Positions 1 to 7,774 are shown, counted from the stretch's first letter. The stretch: 53,534 nucleotides of DNA from Deltaproteobacteria bacterium (GCA_024280455.1 JAJRQC010000064.1:1-53534), one strand, 5' to 3'. Program-made: numbers and translations. The notes: generated by a model from the sequence alone, not told the origin.

Positions 1-137
1 ACGGTTCTGTGAGGGGCTTGAGACCATCGGAGTCGGCAAGTTTAAGAGCGTTGAACGTAGTAGCCGCGTGCGGCGGGGCGTCAATAAAATCGGCTCTCAA
101 GAACTTGTTGAACAATGATGGAATCGGTCTACTCGAC
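1..137 (+). mobile_element. Group II intron, 3' end (partial)
   Basis: The window opens with ACGGTTCTGTGAGG, which resembles the 3' half of intron domain V and the linker to domain VI in bacterial group II introns. The stretch closes at GGTCTACTCGAC (126-137), which resembles a domain VI 3' strand with a branch-point A just before the intron end. GAG-ACC at 20-25 can pair with GGT...CTC at 126-135. The rest of the intron and its reverse transcriptase lie outside the window. The boundary is inferred from motif resemblance, not from a folded alignment. Confidence 0.55.
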
Positions 138-138
138 C

Positions 139-248
139 GGTGAAATCACCGTTTTTGGCAGGGGTCCAATTGTCCAATTTTAATTTAACTCATTGATTTC
201 ACTATATAATATAGTTAAAGCTGTGTCTTTTTTTTATAAGGTCTATGT
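139..248. repeat. Left arm of locus-spanning inverted repeat
   Basis: This stretch is an inverted, diverged copy of 53243-53357. The core GTGAAATCACCGTTT...TTAATTTAACT (140-190) matches the reverse complement of 53306-53356 with three mismatches over 51 bases. After a 5-base gap the match continues through TATAAT (205-210), AAGCTGTGTC and AGGTCTAT (239-246). On the right side the matching sequence includes the last codons and stop of the gene ending at 53276, so the left copy looks like a decayed inverted copy of that gene's 3' end and downstream region. Confidence 0.85.
205..210 (+). promoter_or_regulatory. Possible -10 box before the first operon
   Basis: A perfect TATAAT lies 80 bases before the Wzm start in an AT-rich stretch. 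No good -35 is found at 16-18 bases; TTTAAC at 184-189 gives only 15 bases of spacing. The same TATAAT exists on the opposite strand of the right repeat arm, so it may be only a by-product of the repeat. Confidence 0.3.
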
Positions 249-290
249 GAAGCTCAGTCAATCGAAGTTATCGGGTGTAACAGGTAAGTA

Positions 291-1061
291 ATGCGAACCA
301 AAACATTTTTCGATCTTCTCCTCTTTAAAACCGAAGCCAATCTGCGGACGGAAGTATCCAGATACTATCTCAATTACCTTTGGTGGGTGATCGAACCGGT
401 TTTGACCATGGGGGTTTTTTATATAGTCTTTGGTATTTTCATGAACAGGGGGACGGATCATTTTGTTGGCTTTCTGCTGGCCGGACTCACCTTCTGGAAC
501 TGGTTTATGCGGAGTGTAAACAATGCCTCTTCAAGTATAATGGGGGGGCAGGGACTCATGCAACAGGTGGCTATCCCAAAGGTTTTTTTCCCACTGGAGG
601 TGGTGCTGCGAGACTGTTTCAAACTGTTGTTTTCCTTATCTCTGCTCCTGCTGTTTCTCATTTTTTATCCGACCCCGGTCTCGCTTACCTGGTTTGCCCT
701 GCCGATACTGATGGCGGTACAGTTCCTTCTTGTTCTCGGCAGTGCAACCCTTTTTGCCGCCCTGGTTCCCTTTGTTCCCGACTTGAAATTTATCATTGCG
801 ACTGTTCTCCATCTGATGTTTTTCGGGTCGGGTGTTTTTTTTGATATTGATAAAATGGTGCTGCCGGAACATCTTTTTATCATATACCTTAATCCGATGG
901 CCGGCTTGTTGAAGGCGTATCGACAGATTTTGCTGTATGACACCTGGCCGGACTGGTTCTATCTCGTCAAGGTGTTCGTTTTCGCCTTATTGTTGTTGGC
1001 TTTTTCTCTGTGGCTTATTTTTCGCTATGATCATATTTATCCCAGGGTGTGTCAGCAATGA
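291..1061 (+). CDS. wzm: ABC-2 polysaccharide export permease (Wzm type)
   Basis: This 256-residue inner-membrane permease of the ABC-2/TagG/KpsM family would carry undecaprenyl-linked polysaccharide across the inner membrane with the ATPase encoded next. It shows the family layout: a short N-terminal cytoplasmic segment with RTEVSRYYLNYLWWVIEP (about residues 18-37), then six hydrophobic segments, and the conserved late segment YLNPMAGLLKAYRQILLYD. Length is typical. The ATG at 291 follows CAGGTAAGTA, a weak ribosome site. The stop overlaps the ATPase start by 13 bases, so the two are translationally coupled. A second, distinct Wzm/Wzt pair lies at 44437-46478. Family assignment is firm; the substrate is unknown. 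Confidence 0.93.
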   Translation: MRTKTFFDLLLFKTEANLRTEVSRYYLNYLWWVIEPVLTMGVFYIVFGIFMNRGTDHFVGFLLAGLTFWNWFMRSVNNASSSIMGGQGLMQQVAIPKVFFPLEVVLRDCFKLLFSLSLLLLFLIFYPTPVSLTWFALPILMAVQFLLVLGSATLFAALVPFVPDLKFIIATVLHLMFFGSGVFFDIDKMVLPEHLFIIYLNPMAGLLKAYRQILLYDTWPDWFYLVKVFVFALLLLAFSLWLIFRYDHIYPRVCQQ

Positions 1062-1780
1062 GAAGTGCACCGCTTATACGTTTGAAAAATGTAGGCTGTC
1101 GTTTTAAGGTCCGTCATAAGATGATGCGATTTAAGTCCTATGAGGCACTTAAGGATGTCTCGTTTACTCTTAATCGTGGCGAAGCCTTGGGGATAATTGG
1201 GCGAAACGGAGCCGGGAAATCCACCCTGCTCAAATTGATAGCCGGGATTTTGCTGCCCGATAGTGGTCAGGTGCTTTTACATGGAAATCCTTCTATTGCG
1301 TTGTTAACGCTACAACTTGGTTTTTCCAGTGAACTTTCCGGTCGTTATAATGCCGTTCTAGGAGCTATGCTTCTTGGTTATACTAAAAAGGAGGCTTTGG
1401 CGAGGCTGGACAAAATTATTGAATTTTCTGAACTGGCACAGTGGATTGAAGAGCCCATGAAAACCTACTCTTCCGGAATGAAAGCCCGGCTGGGATTTGC
1501 CGTGGCCATGGAGATGAGCCCTGATGTGCTGCTTATTGATGAGGTATTGGGGGTTGGTGATGCTGCTTTTCGAGCAAAGTCAATGAAAGCCATGAAAGAG
1601 AAATTTCAGGCAGAACAGACTATCGCTTTTGTTTCGCATGCTGGTTCCACGGTGAAAGAGCTGTGTAACCGGACGGTGTGGATCGAAAATGGAGTAACGA
1701 AAATGGAAGGCCCGACAGATGAGGTTGTTGATGCTTACGAGGAATATCTTTCGACCCACGACCGTTCATTGGAAAAATAG
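1049..1780 (+). CDS. wzt: ABC exporter ATPase (Wzt type, short form)
   Basis: This 243-residue ATPase energises the Wzm permease encoded just upstream. Walker A is GRNGAGKST (51-59), the signature is YSSGMKARL (140-148), Walker B is LLIDE (161-165) and the switch histidine is H197 (FVSHAG). It ends soon after the nucleotide-binding fold and lacks the C-terminal carbohydrate-binding domain found in the second Wzt (45237-46478), so it resembles KpsT/TagH-type or Wzt proteins that do not recognise a capped chain end. The stop TAG shares one base with the GTG of the next, truncated glycosyltransferase. The last 62 codons are duplicated at 4321-4509 with only a few differences. Confidence 0.93.
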   Translation: MSAMRSAPLIRLKNVGCRFKVRHKMMRFKSYEALKDVSFTLNRGEALGIIGRNGAGKSTLLKLIAGILLPDSGQVLLHGNPSIALLTLQLGFSSELSGRYNAVLGAMLLGYTKKEALARLDKIIEFSELAQWIEEPMKTYSSGMKARLGFAVAMEMSPDVLLIDEVLGVGDAAFRAKSMKAMKEKFQAEQTIAFVSHAGSTVKELCNRTVWIENGVTKMEGPTDEVVDAYEEYLSTHDRSLEK

Positions 1781-2072
1781 TGCGTCAGGCCCCGGGTAAA
1801 GTCTGCATAATTATCCTGAACTGGAATGGCTGGGCTGATACGCTGGAATGCCTTGATGCTCTGGTTCAGCTCAAACTGCAACCGCTATCGATTGTTGTTG
1901 TTGATAATGGCTCAACGGATCAGTCGGTTAAGCGCATTCTGTCTTGGGCTGCTGAGCGGTTTGGTCATATCCCGGTGCTGGAATCCGATAAAGTTTATTC
2001 TGTAAATTTTGCGGTCCCCCCTTCTTTCCTTCTTATTCGAAATCCTCTAAATCTTGGTTTTGCCGGAGGCAA
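1584..2072. repeat. Direct duplication, copy 1 (wzt 3' end + GT2 5' end)
   Basis: These 489 bases recur at 4313-4804. The copies differ by scattered substitutions and one 3-base insertion (CATATCCCGGTG against CATATTCCTCCGGTA). Homology begins at TGAAAG just before an internal wzt ATG and stops abruptly after GGAGGCAA. Copy 1 carries the complete wzt and a cut-off GT2; copy 2 carries a wzt remnant and the complete GT2. The break at 2072 therefore marks the left edge of the inserted island. Confidence 0.95.
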
Positions 2073-2106
2073 CATGCGTATCATGCGTATCGGGGTCAGG
2101 TCTTGA
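1780..2106 (+). pseudogene. Truncated GT2 glycosyltransferase (5' copy)
   Basis: GTG at 1780 overlaps the wzt stop. The first ~97 residues are nearly identical to the intact glycosyltransferase at 4509-5507, including the GT-A start IIILNWNG and the VDNGSTD nucleotide-binding motif. After GFAGGN the sequence departs and reaches a stop at 2104-2106. The catalytic NNDT motif and acceptor half are missing, so it cannot be an active enzyme. It is the 5' stump left by the duplication/insertion event. Confidence 0.9.
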
Positions 2107-2154
2107 ATTATGACTTTTTGTGCTAGTGCTAGTCTTTATCAATCAGTTGGATGC

Positions 2155-2211
2155 AAAAAAAAACGAGTATGACAACATCTTAAGCCTTTGCGACAAAATG
2201 AGGATGAACCC
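2155..2211 (-). repeat. Partial, diverged MITE copy (family 1)
   Basis: The stretch ATGACAACATCTTAAGCC...GCGACAAAATG is the reverse complement of one end of the MITE at 3185-3388 (TTGTCGCAAAGGCTTAAGATGTTGTCAT). Only about 55 bases of the ~204-base element remain, and the terminal repeat is diverged (GAGGATGAACCC). With the copy at 3185 it brackets the toxin-antitoxin pair in opposite orientation. Confidence 0.75.
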
Positions 2212-2485
2212 TGCACCGATCAGGTGGGTCAATTTATCATCGCTGGGTGGGGCAACTCTGGGCCGGCGGTAACAGTCATGGCAACTTCTTGATATTATCA
2301 CCAATCAAAGAGTTGCTGATTTCTTCTCATACCTATTGCAGAATACAGAATAGGAAGAAAAGGGGGCAAGTTTATTTCGGTGGCCCCTCCCTCCTGTAAA
2401 AACCCTGGATTCCGATTGACACTCCCATAACGAGAAGTAACGATAAGGAGACGGGCGAATTATACTTTTTGATTTCACTCCACAC

Positions 2486-2514
2486 TTGACATGGCCAACT
2501 TCATGGCCTACTTT
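2486..2514 (+). promoter_or_regulatory. Possible promoter of the toxin-antitoxin pair
   Basis: A perfect TTGACA (2486-2491) is followed after 17 bases by TACTTT (2509-2514, four of six consensus bases). The -10 ends six bases before the ATG at 2521, which would make the message almost leaderless. No Shine-Dalgarno is seen before that ATG, which fits such a reading. Not tested. Confidence 0.35.
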
Positions 2515-2520
2515 GTGTAT

Positions 2521-2772
2521 ATGAAATCAACAAATATCGCAGAATTTAAAAACCACATGGGGAAGTATCTTGCAATTGTGGAGCAGGGAGAAAAAGTCGA
2601 GATTTGCCGACGAAATGTTCCCTTGGCTATAATTATTCCTTCCAAACAAAGAACCATCCAAACCAATAAAACACAACTGGGATGTGGCGAAGGAAGTGTT
2701 GTCATTAATGCAGATCTTACAGAACCATCATTTCCCTCGGGTGACTGGAACATGCTGCAAGGTGAGCTGTGA
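2521..2772 (+). CDS. Phd/YefM-type antitoxin
   Basis: This is the antitoxin of a type II toxin-antitoxin pair. Antitoxins of this family bind their own promoter through the N-terminal domain and wrap the toxin with the C-terminal tail. The 83-residue product begins MKSTNIAEFKNHMGKYL and continues with VEQGEKVEICRRNVPLAIII, the classic Phd/YefM pattern (short beta strand, helix, GE-V-I-RRN-P-A-I-P). An in-frame ATG at 2491 would add ten residues that do not belong to the fold, so 2521 is preferred. The gene overlaps the toxin start by four bases (GTGA). Paired genes probably form an autoregulated operon. The module sits inside the island that splits the glycosyltransferase duplication, a usual place for mobile stability modules. 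Confidence 0.85.
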   Translation: MKSTNIAEFKNHMGKYLAIVEQGEKVEICRRNVPLAIIIPSKQRTIQTNKTQLGCGEGSVVINADLTEPSFPSGDWNMLQGEL

Positions 2773-3161
2773 AGGCTCTCCTGGATACTTGTTGTATTAT
2801 CTGGGCCATATCCTCCCCGTCTTCGTTGTCCTCTGTGGCTGTCGATATACTTCAAAAAGATGATACCGTCGTGTATGTCTCTCCCATTAGTTGTGCCGAG
2901 ATAGCCTGTCTTTCTGACCGTAAACGAATTACGCTTAACCAACACTGGAAAACCTGGTTCAACCACTTCCTCGGTGTCAATAACTGGCAACTCAAAGACA
3001 TCAATCTGGCGATAATTCAAGAGGCCTACTCTTTGCCTGACTCATTTCATCAAGATCCTGCTGATCGTATCATCACAGCCACAGCAAGGGTTCACAACTT
3101 AACCCTTTTAACCGCAGATAGAAAAATTCTAGATTATCCTCATGTAACAACTGCGTGGTAG
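2769..3161 (+). CDS. vapC: PIN-domain toxin (VapC family)
   Basis: This 130-residue PIN-domain protein is probably a Mg2+-dependent ribonuclease that is released when the antitoxin is degraded. The acidic residues of the active site are visible: D6 in ALLDTC, E44 in SCAEIA, D99 in DPADRIITATA and D117 in LTADRKIL. Length and motif order match VapC-type toxins partnered with Phd-like antitoxins. Start is GTG at 2769, inside the antitoxin stop. All catalytic residues are present, so the toxin appears intact. It is cargo of the island, not a polysaccharide gene. Confidence 0.9.
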   Translation: MKALLDTCCIIWAISSPSSLSSVAVDILQKDDTVVYVSPISCAEIACLSDRKRITLNQHWKTWFNHFLGVNNWQLKDINLAIIQEAYSLPDSFHQDPADRIITATARVHNLTLLTADRKILDYPHVTTAW

Positions 3162-3184
3162 TTGTTACGATATCAGAACAGTAC

Positions 3185-3388
3185 GGGTGCATTCCCATTT
3201 TGTCGCAAAGGCTTAAGATGTTGTCATACACGTTGTTTTTCTGGTGGGCGATGCCCACCCTCTGCTGTTTTGTGGCAGGGTGGCTCGCCCACCAATCCAA
3301 AGCATGTTAAACCTCGTAGATTTCGAATGCCTGACTAACATAATAATAAGGCCGAAGTATGAGGTCGCGACAAAATGGGAATGCACCC
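3185..3388. mobile_element. MITE family 1, complete copy
   Basis: This is a 204-base non-coding element bounded by a perfect 22-base inverted repeat: GGGTGCATTCCCATTTTGTC(GC) at 3185-3206 and its exact complement at 3367-3388. Inside is a second palindrome (GGTGGGCGATGCCCACCCT paired with AGGGTGGCTCGCCCACC, about 3243-3294). A sister copy with about 85-90% identity by eye lies at 7775-7986 and a fragment at 2155-2211. No transposase gene is inside, so it would depend on one elsewhere. Confidence 0.9.
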
Positions 3389-3860
3389 TAGCGCAACAGG
3401 GGCGGTACGGATTGTCAATCGTGCTGTTGATGTGTACGGTAGCTGTGGCGTGTTGCAGGTTGGGAAATGTCCGGGGCATATCGATGCGTTTGTAATAGTT
3501 TACCTGAGTATCTGAAGCAGGCTATATTCTGGTACTGCAGACAAGTACGATTACGTGGAAATGTCATGGTGCCTGAAGGTAAGCCCGAACTTTTTGACAA
3601 GATACTCCGGGATATCTATCGAGTGCTTAATTCTGATGAACCACCGTCATTCCCGCGATCTTTTGGGCGGGTAACTAGTTTGTTGCCGGGTGACTGGATC
3701 CCCGACAACAGCACTCGGGGATGACGAACAAGGTAAAATTGGAGGTGAACATTATGTCAGGAAGCAAGAGCGGAAGTGGGGTCGGGCCTTGAAATGTTAC
3801 CTTTTGAATACTGGCCAGTGGGTAGAGTCGGATTTACACCAGATTTGACTACTACGGGAA
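3389..3860. other. Gene-free stretch with REP palindromes
   Basis: An open frame at 3467-3724 (85 codons) runs through the REP palindrome at 3694-3727 and has no recognisable domain, so it is not called as a gene. The stretch holds GTCATTCCCGCG (about 3649) and the REP hairpin, then CAAGAGCGGAAGTGGGGTCGG, a degraded form of the transposase-associated GGGGTCAGGTCTTGA motif. It leads directly into the transposase remnant at 3861. Confidence 0.5.
3694..3727. repeat. REP palindrome copy 1
   Basis: CTGGATCCCCGA...TCGGGGATGACGA forms a stem of about eight pairs (ATCCCCGA with TCGGGGAT) around a CAACAGCAC-type loop. Related copies lie at 9139-9172, 9845-9876, 41893-41926 and 41943-41970. Confidence 0.8.
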
Positions 3861-4140
3861 TTGGGAAGAATTGTAAAAACTGTCGATAATCTCTCCGTCA
3901 TCGGTGCTGCGGAAAAGCATTACCTGCTCAAGCTCATCAAACATTTTAGATCCGTGTATTTCGCCGAAATACCGGTCTTTTACCTGTTGGGCAATCATTT
4001 TTATCTTGTGGTGCGGGAAAAATGGGGCAGGCTCTCCGAGTTTATGAAGGAGCTCAAATAGGGATGTATTTTCCGCTGGTTATAACAAGCGCCATAACCG
4101 GCAGGGCTTTTTCTGGAGCGAGCGGCTCAGAGCGGCCAGG
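3861..4140 (+). pseudogene. Decayed REP-associated tyrosine transposase (IS200-like, RAYT)
   Basis: In one frame (3861-4061) the translation LLKLIKHFRSVYFAEI...GNHFYLVVR...LSEFMKELK follows the RAYT/Y1 transposase pattern (normally GNHFHLLV followed by a helix LS-FMK-LKQ). The frame then stops at 4059, but the +1 frame at 4054-4140 continues the family pattern with YNKRHNRQGFFWSERLRA, equivalent to the conserved YNRRHKRRGHLW-RF block. The gene is thus frameshifted at about 4054, lacks its N-terminus and C-terminus, and has Tyr in place of the second His of the metal-binding H-x-H motif. RAYTs act on REP palindromes, and REP copies surround this site. Confidence 0.7.
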
Positions 4141-4312
4141 ACATAAAAATGGGGGGCAGGCGAACCGGAAAGTGAAATGGTATTGTGTCTCAACGTGTTC
4201 TTCGGGTGTTGAACCCGGGGCGGCGGGGTAATAGAAAATAGGTAGCCCCTCAATGCTTGTGTTGCCCTTCGTTACAGTCCCTGATAGTCTGCAACCTATA
4301 ATAGTTAACTTC

Positions 4313-4804
4313 TGAAAGTCATGAAAGAGAAATTCCAGGCAGAGCAGACTATCGCTTTTGTTTCGCATGCTGGTTCCACGGTGAAAGAGCTGTGTAACCG
4401 GACGGTGTGGATCGAAAATGGAGTAACAAGAATGGAAGGCCCGACAGATGAGGTTGTTGATGCTTACGAGGAATATCTTTCGACCCACGACCGTTCATTG
4501 GAAAAATAGTGCGTCAGGCCCCGGGTAAAGTCTGCATAATTATCCTTAACTGGAATGGCTGGGCTGATACGCTGGAATGCCTTGACTCTCTGGTTCAGCT
4601 CAAACTGCAACCGGTATCTATTGTTGTTGTTGATAACGGCTCAACGGATCAGTCGGTTAAGCACATTCTGTCTTGGGCTGCTGAACGGTTTGGTCATATT
4701 CCTCCGGTACTGGAATCCGATAAGGTTGATTCTGTAAATTTTGCGGTCCCCCCTTCTTTCCTTCTTATTCGAAATCCTGTAAATCTTGGTTTTGCCGGAG
4801 GCAA
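4313..4804. repeat. Direct duplication, copy 2
   Basis: This matches 1584-2072 over 492 bases with one extra codon in the glycosyltransferase part. Upstream sequence differs completely from the wzt coding sequence of copy 1, which defines the right edge of the island at about 4312. Confidence 0.95.
4321..4509 (+). pseudogene. Wzt 3' fragment
   Basis: These 62 codons repeat residues 182-243 of the Wzt at 1049-1780, with a K to R change near VTRMEG. The Walker A, signature and Walker B motifs are absent, so it is a remnant of the duplication. It keeps the native overlap of the wzt stop with the GTG of the following glycosyltransferase and could still help translation of that gene if expressed. 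Confidence 0.9.
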
Positions 4805-5507
4805 TAATCCTGCTCTTTCCTGGGCATTGCGGCAAGATTTTTTTGAATTTCTCTGGTTGCTCAATAATGACACCACGGTGCATCAGGATACTCTGGAAAG
4901 ATTGCTCTGTTGCGCTGAGCAAACCGGGGCCGGTCTAGTCGGCAGTACGGTTGTGTATGATGATCGGCAGGAGGTGGTTCAATGTGCCGGTGGATGTTTG
5001 TATAACCCGCTTACTACGGTTTTCCGGCCGTATCTTGCCGGGAAATCTGTTGACGAGGCGTTGCAGAGAAAAGACCCGCCGGATCTTGATTATATTTTTG
5101 GGGCCTCGCTGTTTGTACGGAGTGAGGTGTTTGCGCGGTGCGGGCTGCTCAATGCAGAGTATTTTCTCTTTTATGAGGAGATTGATTTGTGCAGGCGGGC
5201 CAAAGAGGAAGGGTTTTCCCTGCACTGGTGCCGGGAATCGGTTGTTTCCCACAAGGGGAGCAGCAGCATTGGGCGGCCGGATTCGGCAGATGGAAAAAAA
5301 AGAGCCTTTGCAAATTACCATGAAAATCTAAGCACGCTTCTGTTTACCAGGCGGTTTTACCCGTGGTTACTTCCCGTGACATTGCTTTTTAGATTTTTTG
5401 GCAAATCGGCGGTTGTCGGTGTGAGGGGAGAGTGGTTTTTGATCCAGCCACTGCTGAGGGCGTATCTTGATTTTTTTCGGGGAAGAAACAGGCGGGATAG
5501 CTTTTAG
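4509..5507 (+). CDS. GT2 glycosyltransferase, rhamnosyltransferase-like
   Basis: This 332-residue cytoplasmic family 2 transferase would add a sugar from a nucleotide donor to the growing lipid-linked chain. The GT-A fold starts at CIIILNWNG (9-17), followed by VDNGSTD (41-47), LNNDTT (118-123, the DxD-equivalent metal site) and FYEEIDLCRRAKEEGF (acceptor side, with the catalytic Asp/Glu region). A C-terminal hydrophobic segment (WLLPVTLLFRFFG) suggests membrane contact. The pattern resembles WbbL/RfbF-type rhamnosyltransferases, but the donor cannot be read from the sequence. GTG start at 4509 matches the overlap seen in the upstream copy. It is the intact member of the duplicated pair. The next gene begins one base after its stop. 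Confidence 0.88.
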   Translation: MRQAPGKVCIIILNWNGWADTLECLDSLVQLKLQPVSIVVVDNGSTDQSVKHILSWAAERFGHIPPVLESDKVDSVNFAVPPSFLLIRNPVNLGFAGGNNPALSWALRQDFFEFLWLLNNDTTVHQDTLERLLCCAEQTGAGLVGSTVVYDDRQEVVQCAGGCLYNPLTTVFRPYLAGKSVDEALQRKDPPDLDYIFGASLFVRSEVFARCGLLNAEYFLFYEEIDLCRRAKEEGFSLHWCRESVVSHKGSSSIGRPDSADGKKRAFANYHENLSTLLFTRRFYPWLLPVTLLFRFFGKSAVVGVRGEWFLIQPLLRAYLDFFRGRNRRDSF

Positions 5508-5508
5508 T

Positions 5509-6606
5509 ATGAAAACCATTGTTCTGCACGATTATTTTGAGTCGGCTGAAGGTGGTGGCCGCCTGTGTCTGGAGTTGGCCTGTGGTCTTGGTGCAGATTT
5601 GGGGTATGGGTTCAAAGCCAAGGATCATCCTTTTTTTGCATCAGGCCGTTTTGCCGGCACTGAGTATCAGGTTTCATCAATGGTTCGGCTGCCGGTGTGG
5701 CGGCAACTGTGTCTGAGCCGGGACTTTGCCGGAAATACTGGTTTTCTTGCTGATTATGCGACTGTACTGTACAGCGGTTCATATTCGCCTTTGGCTGTAC
5801 AAAATCATGGCGCCAAACAAAATATATACTATTGTCATACACCTCCCAGATTCATTTATGATCAGCAGGACTTTTTTCTGTCTCTGATTCCGGTATGGCA
5901 GCGACCTGTTTTGCGGGGTTTTAACAGCTATTTCCGGCCAAAGTATGAAAAAGCCGTAGCTGAGATGGACGTGATCATTGCTAATTCCAGAACGGTTCAT
6001 GACAGGATTAAAAAATACCTTGGGCGTAACTCGACAATCGTGCATCCGCCCTGTGATCTGGATAGATTCGTCTGGCAGGAACCGGAGGATTTTTTTCTTT
6101 CAACGGCCCGGCTTGATCCGCTCAAACGGGTTGACATGATTGTCAGGGCCTTTCAAGAATTACCGGAGCAGCGGCTTGTTGTTGTATCCGGAGGGAGTGA
6201 ATATAATCGAATCAGAGCGCTTGCCGCCGGGTTTGATAATATTAAGGTGTTGGGTTGGGTGGATGAAAAAAGGTTACAGGATCTGATTTCTGTCTGTCTT
6301 GCCACTATTTATATCCCCAAAAATGAGGATTTTGGAATGAGCCCGGTTGAGTCGATGGCTGCCGGGAAGCCGGTAATCGGTATCGCCGAGGGGGGAGTGC
6401 TGGAAACGGTTGTTGATGGGGAAACCGGAATGTTACTGCCTGCGGATACATTTTCTGTCGACCTTATCCGTCAGGCGGTGCGGGATTTTTCCCGAAAAAC
6501 GATACTTGAGATGAAAGAGGTTTGTGAAAAAAGGGCGGCATTGTTCAGTCGTGATATTTTTCTGCGCAAGATGAAGGCCATCCTTGCCGAAACCGGAGGA
6601 CGGTAG
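5509..6606 (+). CDS. GT4 glycosyltransferase (WbaZ-like)
   Basis: This 365-residue GT-B fold retaining transferase is most like WbaZ-type mannosyltransferases of O-antigen clusters. It carries NIYYCHTPPRFIYD in the N-terminal domain, FFLSTARLDPLKRVD at the start of the donor-binding domain, and EDFGMSPVE (the EX7E catalytic/donor motif). An in-frame upstream ATG (5467) lies inside the previous gene; ATG 5509, immediately after that gene's stop, gives the normal GT4 start (MKTIVLHDYFESAEGGG). Spacing of one base before and two bases after indicates one operon with both neighbouring transferases. The donor is not determined by sequence. Confidence 0.9.
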   Translation: MKTIVLHDYFESAEGGGRLCLELACGLGADLGYGFKAKDHPFFASGRFAGTEYQVSSMVRLPVWRQLCLSRDFAGNTGFLADYATVLYSGSYSPLAVQNHGAKQNIYYCHTPPRFIYDQQDFFLSLIPVWQRPVLRGFNSYFRPKYEKAVAEMDVIIANSRTVHDRIKKYLGRNSTIVHPPCDLDRFVWQEPEDFFLSTARLDPLKRVDMIVRAFQELPEQRLVVVSGGSEYNRIRALAAGFDNIKVLGWVDEKRLQDLISVCLATIYIPKNEDFGMSPVESMAAGKPVIGIAEGGVLETVVDGETGMLLPADTFSVDLIRQAVRDFSRKTILEMKEVCEKRAALFSRDIFLRKMKAILAETGGR

Positions 6607-6608
6607 CG

Positions 6609-7766
6609 GTGCGGGTAGTACATGTGGGAAAGTTTTTCCCGCCGTTTGCCGGTGGGATGGAGAATTTTCTTGGCGACCTGCTGCCGGCTCTGTTGAAAAA
6701 GGGAGTGGATGTGACTGCCCTGGTCCATCGTTCTTCCGAAAAAACAACCGCAGACGGCACCTGCTTTGATGAGTCAAGGGTAGTTCGGGTACCCTGTTAC
6801 GGATCTATTCTCTATGCCCCGGTCAGTCCCGGGTTCCCCGTCGCCCTGAGTAGAGTGCTTAAAAGGAAAAAGCCGGATATCCTTCATCTGCATGTCCCGA
6901 ATACCTCGGCTTTCTGGGTCATGGCACTGCCGCAGGCACGGAAGGTGCCGTGGGTGATCCACTGGCATGCGGATGTCGTTTCATCGCAGATCGACCGGCG
7001 GCTTGCTGCGGCCTATGCCCTCTATCGACCGCTGGAACAGAGATTGTTGGCCAGGTCTTCCGCTATTATAACTACATCCAGCATATATTCCGACTCCAGT
7101 CCGTCGTTGACAAAATGGCAGGAAAAGGTCAGGGTGATTCCCTTGGGGCTGGATCCGGATCGATTACCGTTACCGCAAAATCATGCTCTGGATCAGGCCC
7201 GAAAAGTTTGGTCCGGACAGGAAGCGTTGCGGGTCCTGTCCATCGGCAGGCTCACCTATTATAAAGGCCATGAGGTTTTGATCCGTGCTGCTGCTGAAAT
7301 GCAGGGGGTGCGGGTACTGATAGTCGGAGAAGGTGATACAAGGCGAGATCTTGAACGTCTTATTGTTCAACACCAGGTACAGGACAGGGTGTCTCTGTGC
7401 GGGCTGCTTCCTGAGCCTCAACTGCAGGCTTTTCTGGCAAGTTGCGATTGTCTCTGCCTGCCTTCGGTCGAACGAACCGAGGCCTTTGGTCTGGTACTCC
7501 TTGAAGCAATGCGCTATGGTAAACCGGTGATCGCTGCTGATGTTCCCGGGTCAGGGGTGGGCTGGGTGGTGGAAGATAAAAAAACCGGTTTTCTCTTCCC
7601 GGTGGGAAACGTCCAGGCGCTTGTGCGTCTGTTGGATCGTTATGCAGCCCATCCGGTAGAAAGAAAAAGAATGGGTGAGGCCGGGAAACAGCGTTTTACG
7701 ACAAAATTTCACGTTAACCGGATTGCAGAAGAAACATTGCACCTGTATAATGAAATATTATCGTAA
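6609..7766 (+). CDS. GT4 glycosyltransferase
   Basis: This 385-residue GT-B transferase begins at GTG 6609, two bases after the preceding stop. It opens with VVHVGKFFPPFAGGMEN, the usual GT4 acceptor-domain start with a glycine-rich loop. The donor domain has VLSIGRLTYYKGHEVLI and the EX7E motif ERTEAFGLVLLE. Length and motifs are complete. It is the last gene of the first cluster; 16 bases after its stop a MITE begins, so transcription context downstream has been altered. Substrate unknown. Confidence 0.9.
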   Translation: MRVVHVGKFFPPFAGGMENFLGDLLPALLKKGVDVTALVHRSSEKTTADGTCFDESRVVRVPCYGSILYAPVSPGFPVALSRVLKRKKPDILHLHVPNTSAFWVMALPQARKVPWVIHWHADVVSSQIDRRLAAAYALYRPLEQRLLARSSAIITTSSIYSDSSPSLTKWQEKVRVIPLGLDPDRLPLPQNHALDQARKVWSGQEALRVLSIGRLTYYKGHEVLIRAAAEMQGVRVLIVGEGDTRRDLERLIVQHQVQDRVSLCGLLPEPQLQAFLASCDCLCLPSVERTEAFGLVLLEAMRYGKPVIAADVPGSGVGWVVEDKKTGFLFPVGNVQALVRLLDRYAAHPVERKRMGEAGKQRFTTKFHVNRIAEETLHLYNEILS

Positions 7767-7774
7767 CTACTCAC

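Larger units (their letters stand above)
2107..2520. other. Gene-free left part of inserted island
   Basis: No gene is seen here. The junction carries a 9-base tandem repeat (CATGCGTAT twice, about 2073-2090) followed by GGGGTCAGGTCTTGA at 2094, a motif often seen next to REP-associated (IS200-like) transposases; a degraded version (GGGGTCGGGCCTTGA) recurs at 3778. Bases 2155-2211 are a partial inverted copy of the MITE at 3185-3388. The remaining sequence up to the antitoxin shows nothing recognisable beyond a possible promoter. Confidence 0.6.

Noticed and set aside
3467-3724. 85-codon open frame between the MITE and the transposase remnant
   Set aside because: It runs through a REP palindrome, has no recognisable domain and no convincing ribosome site.
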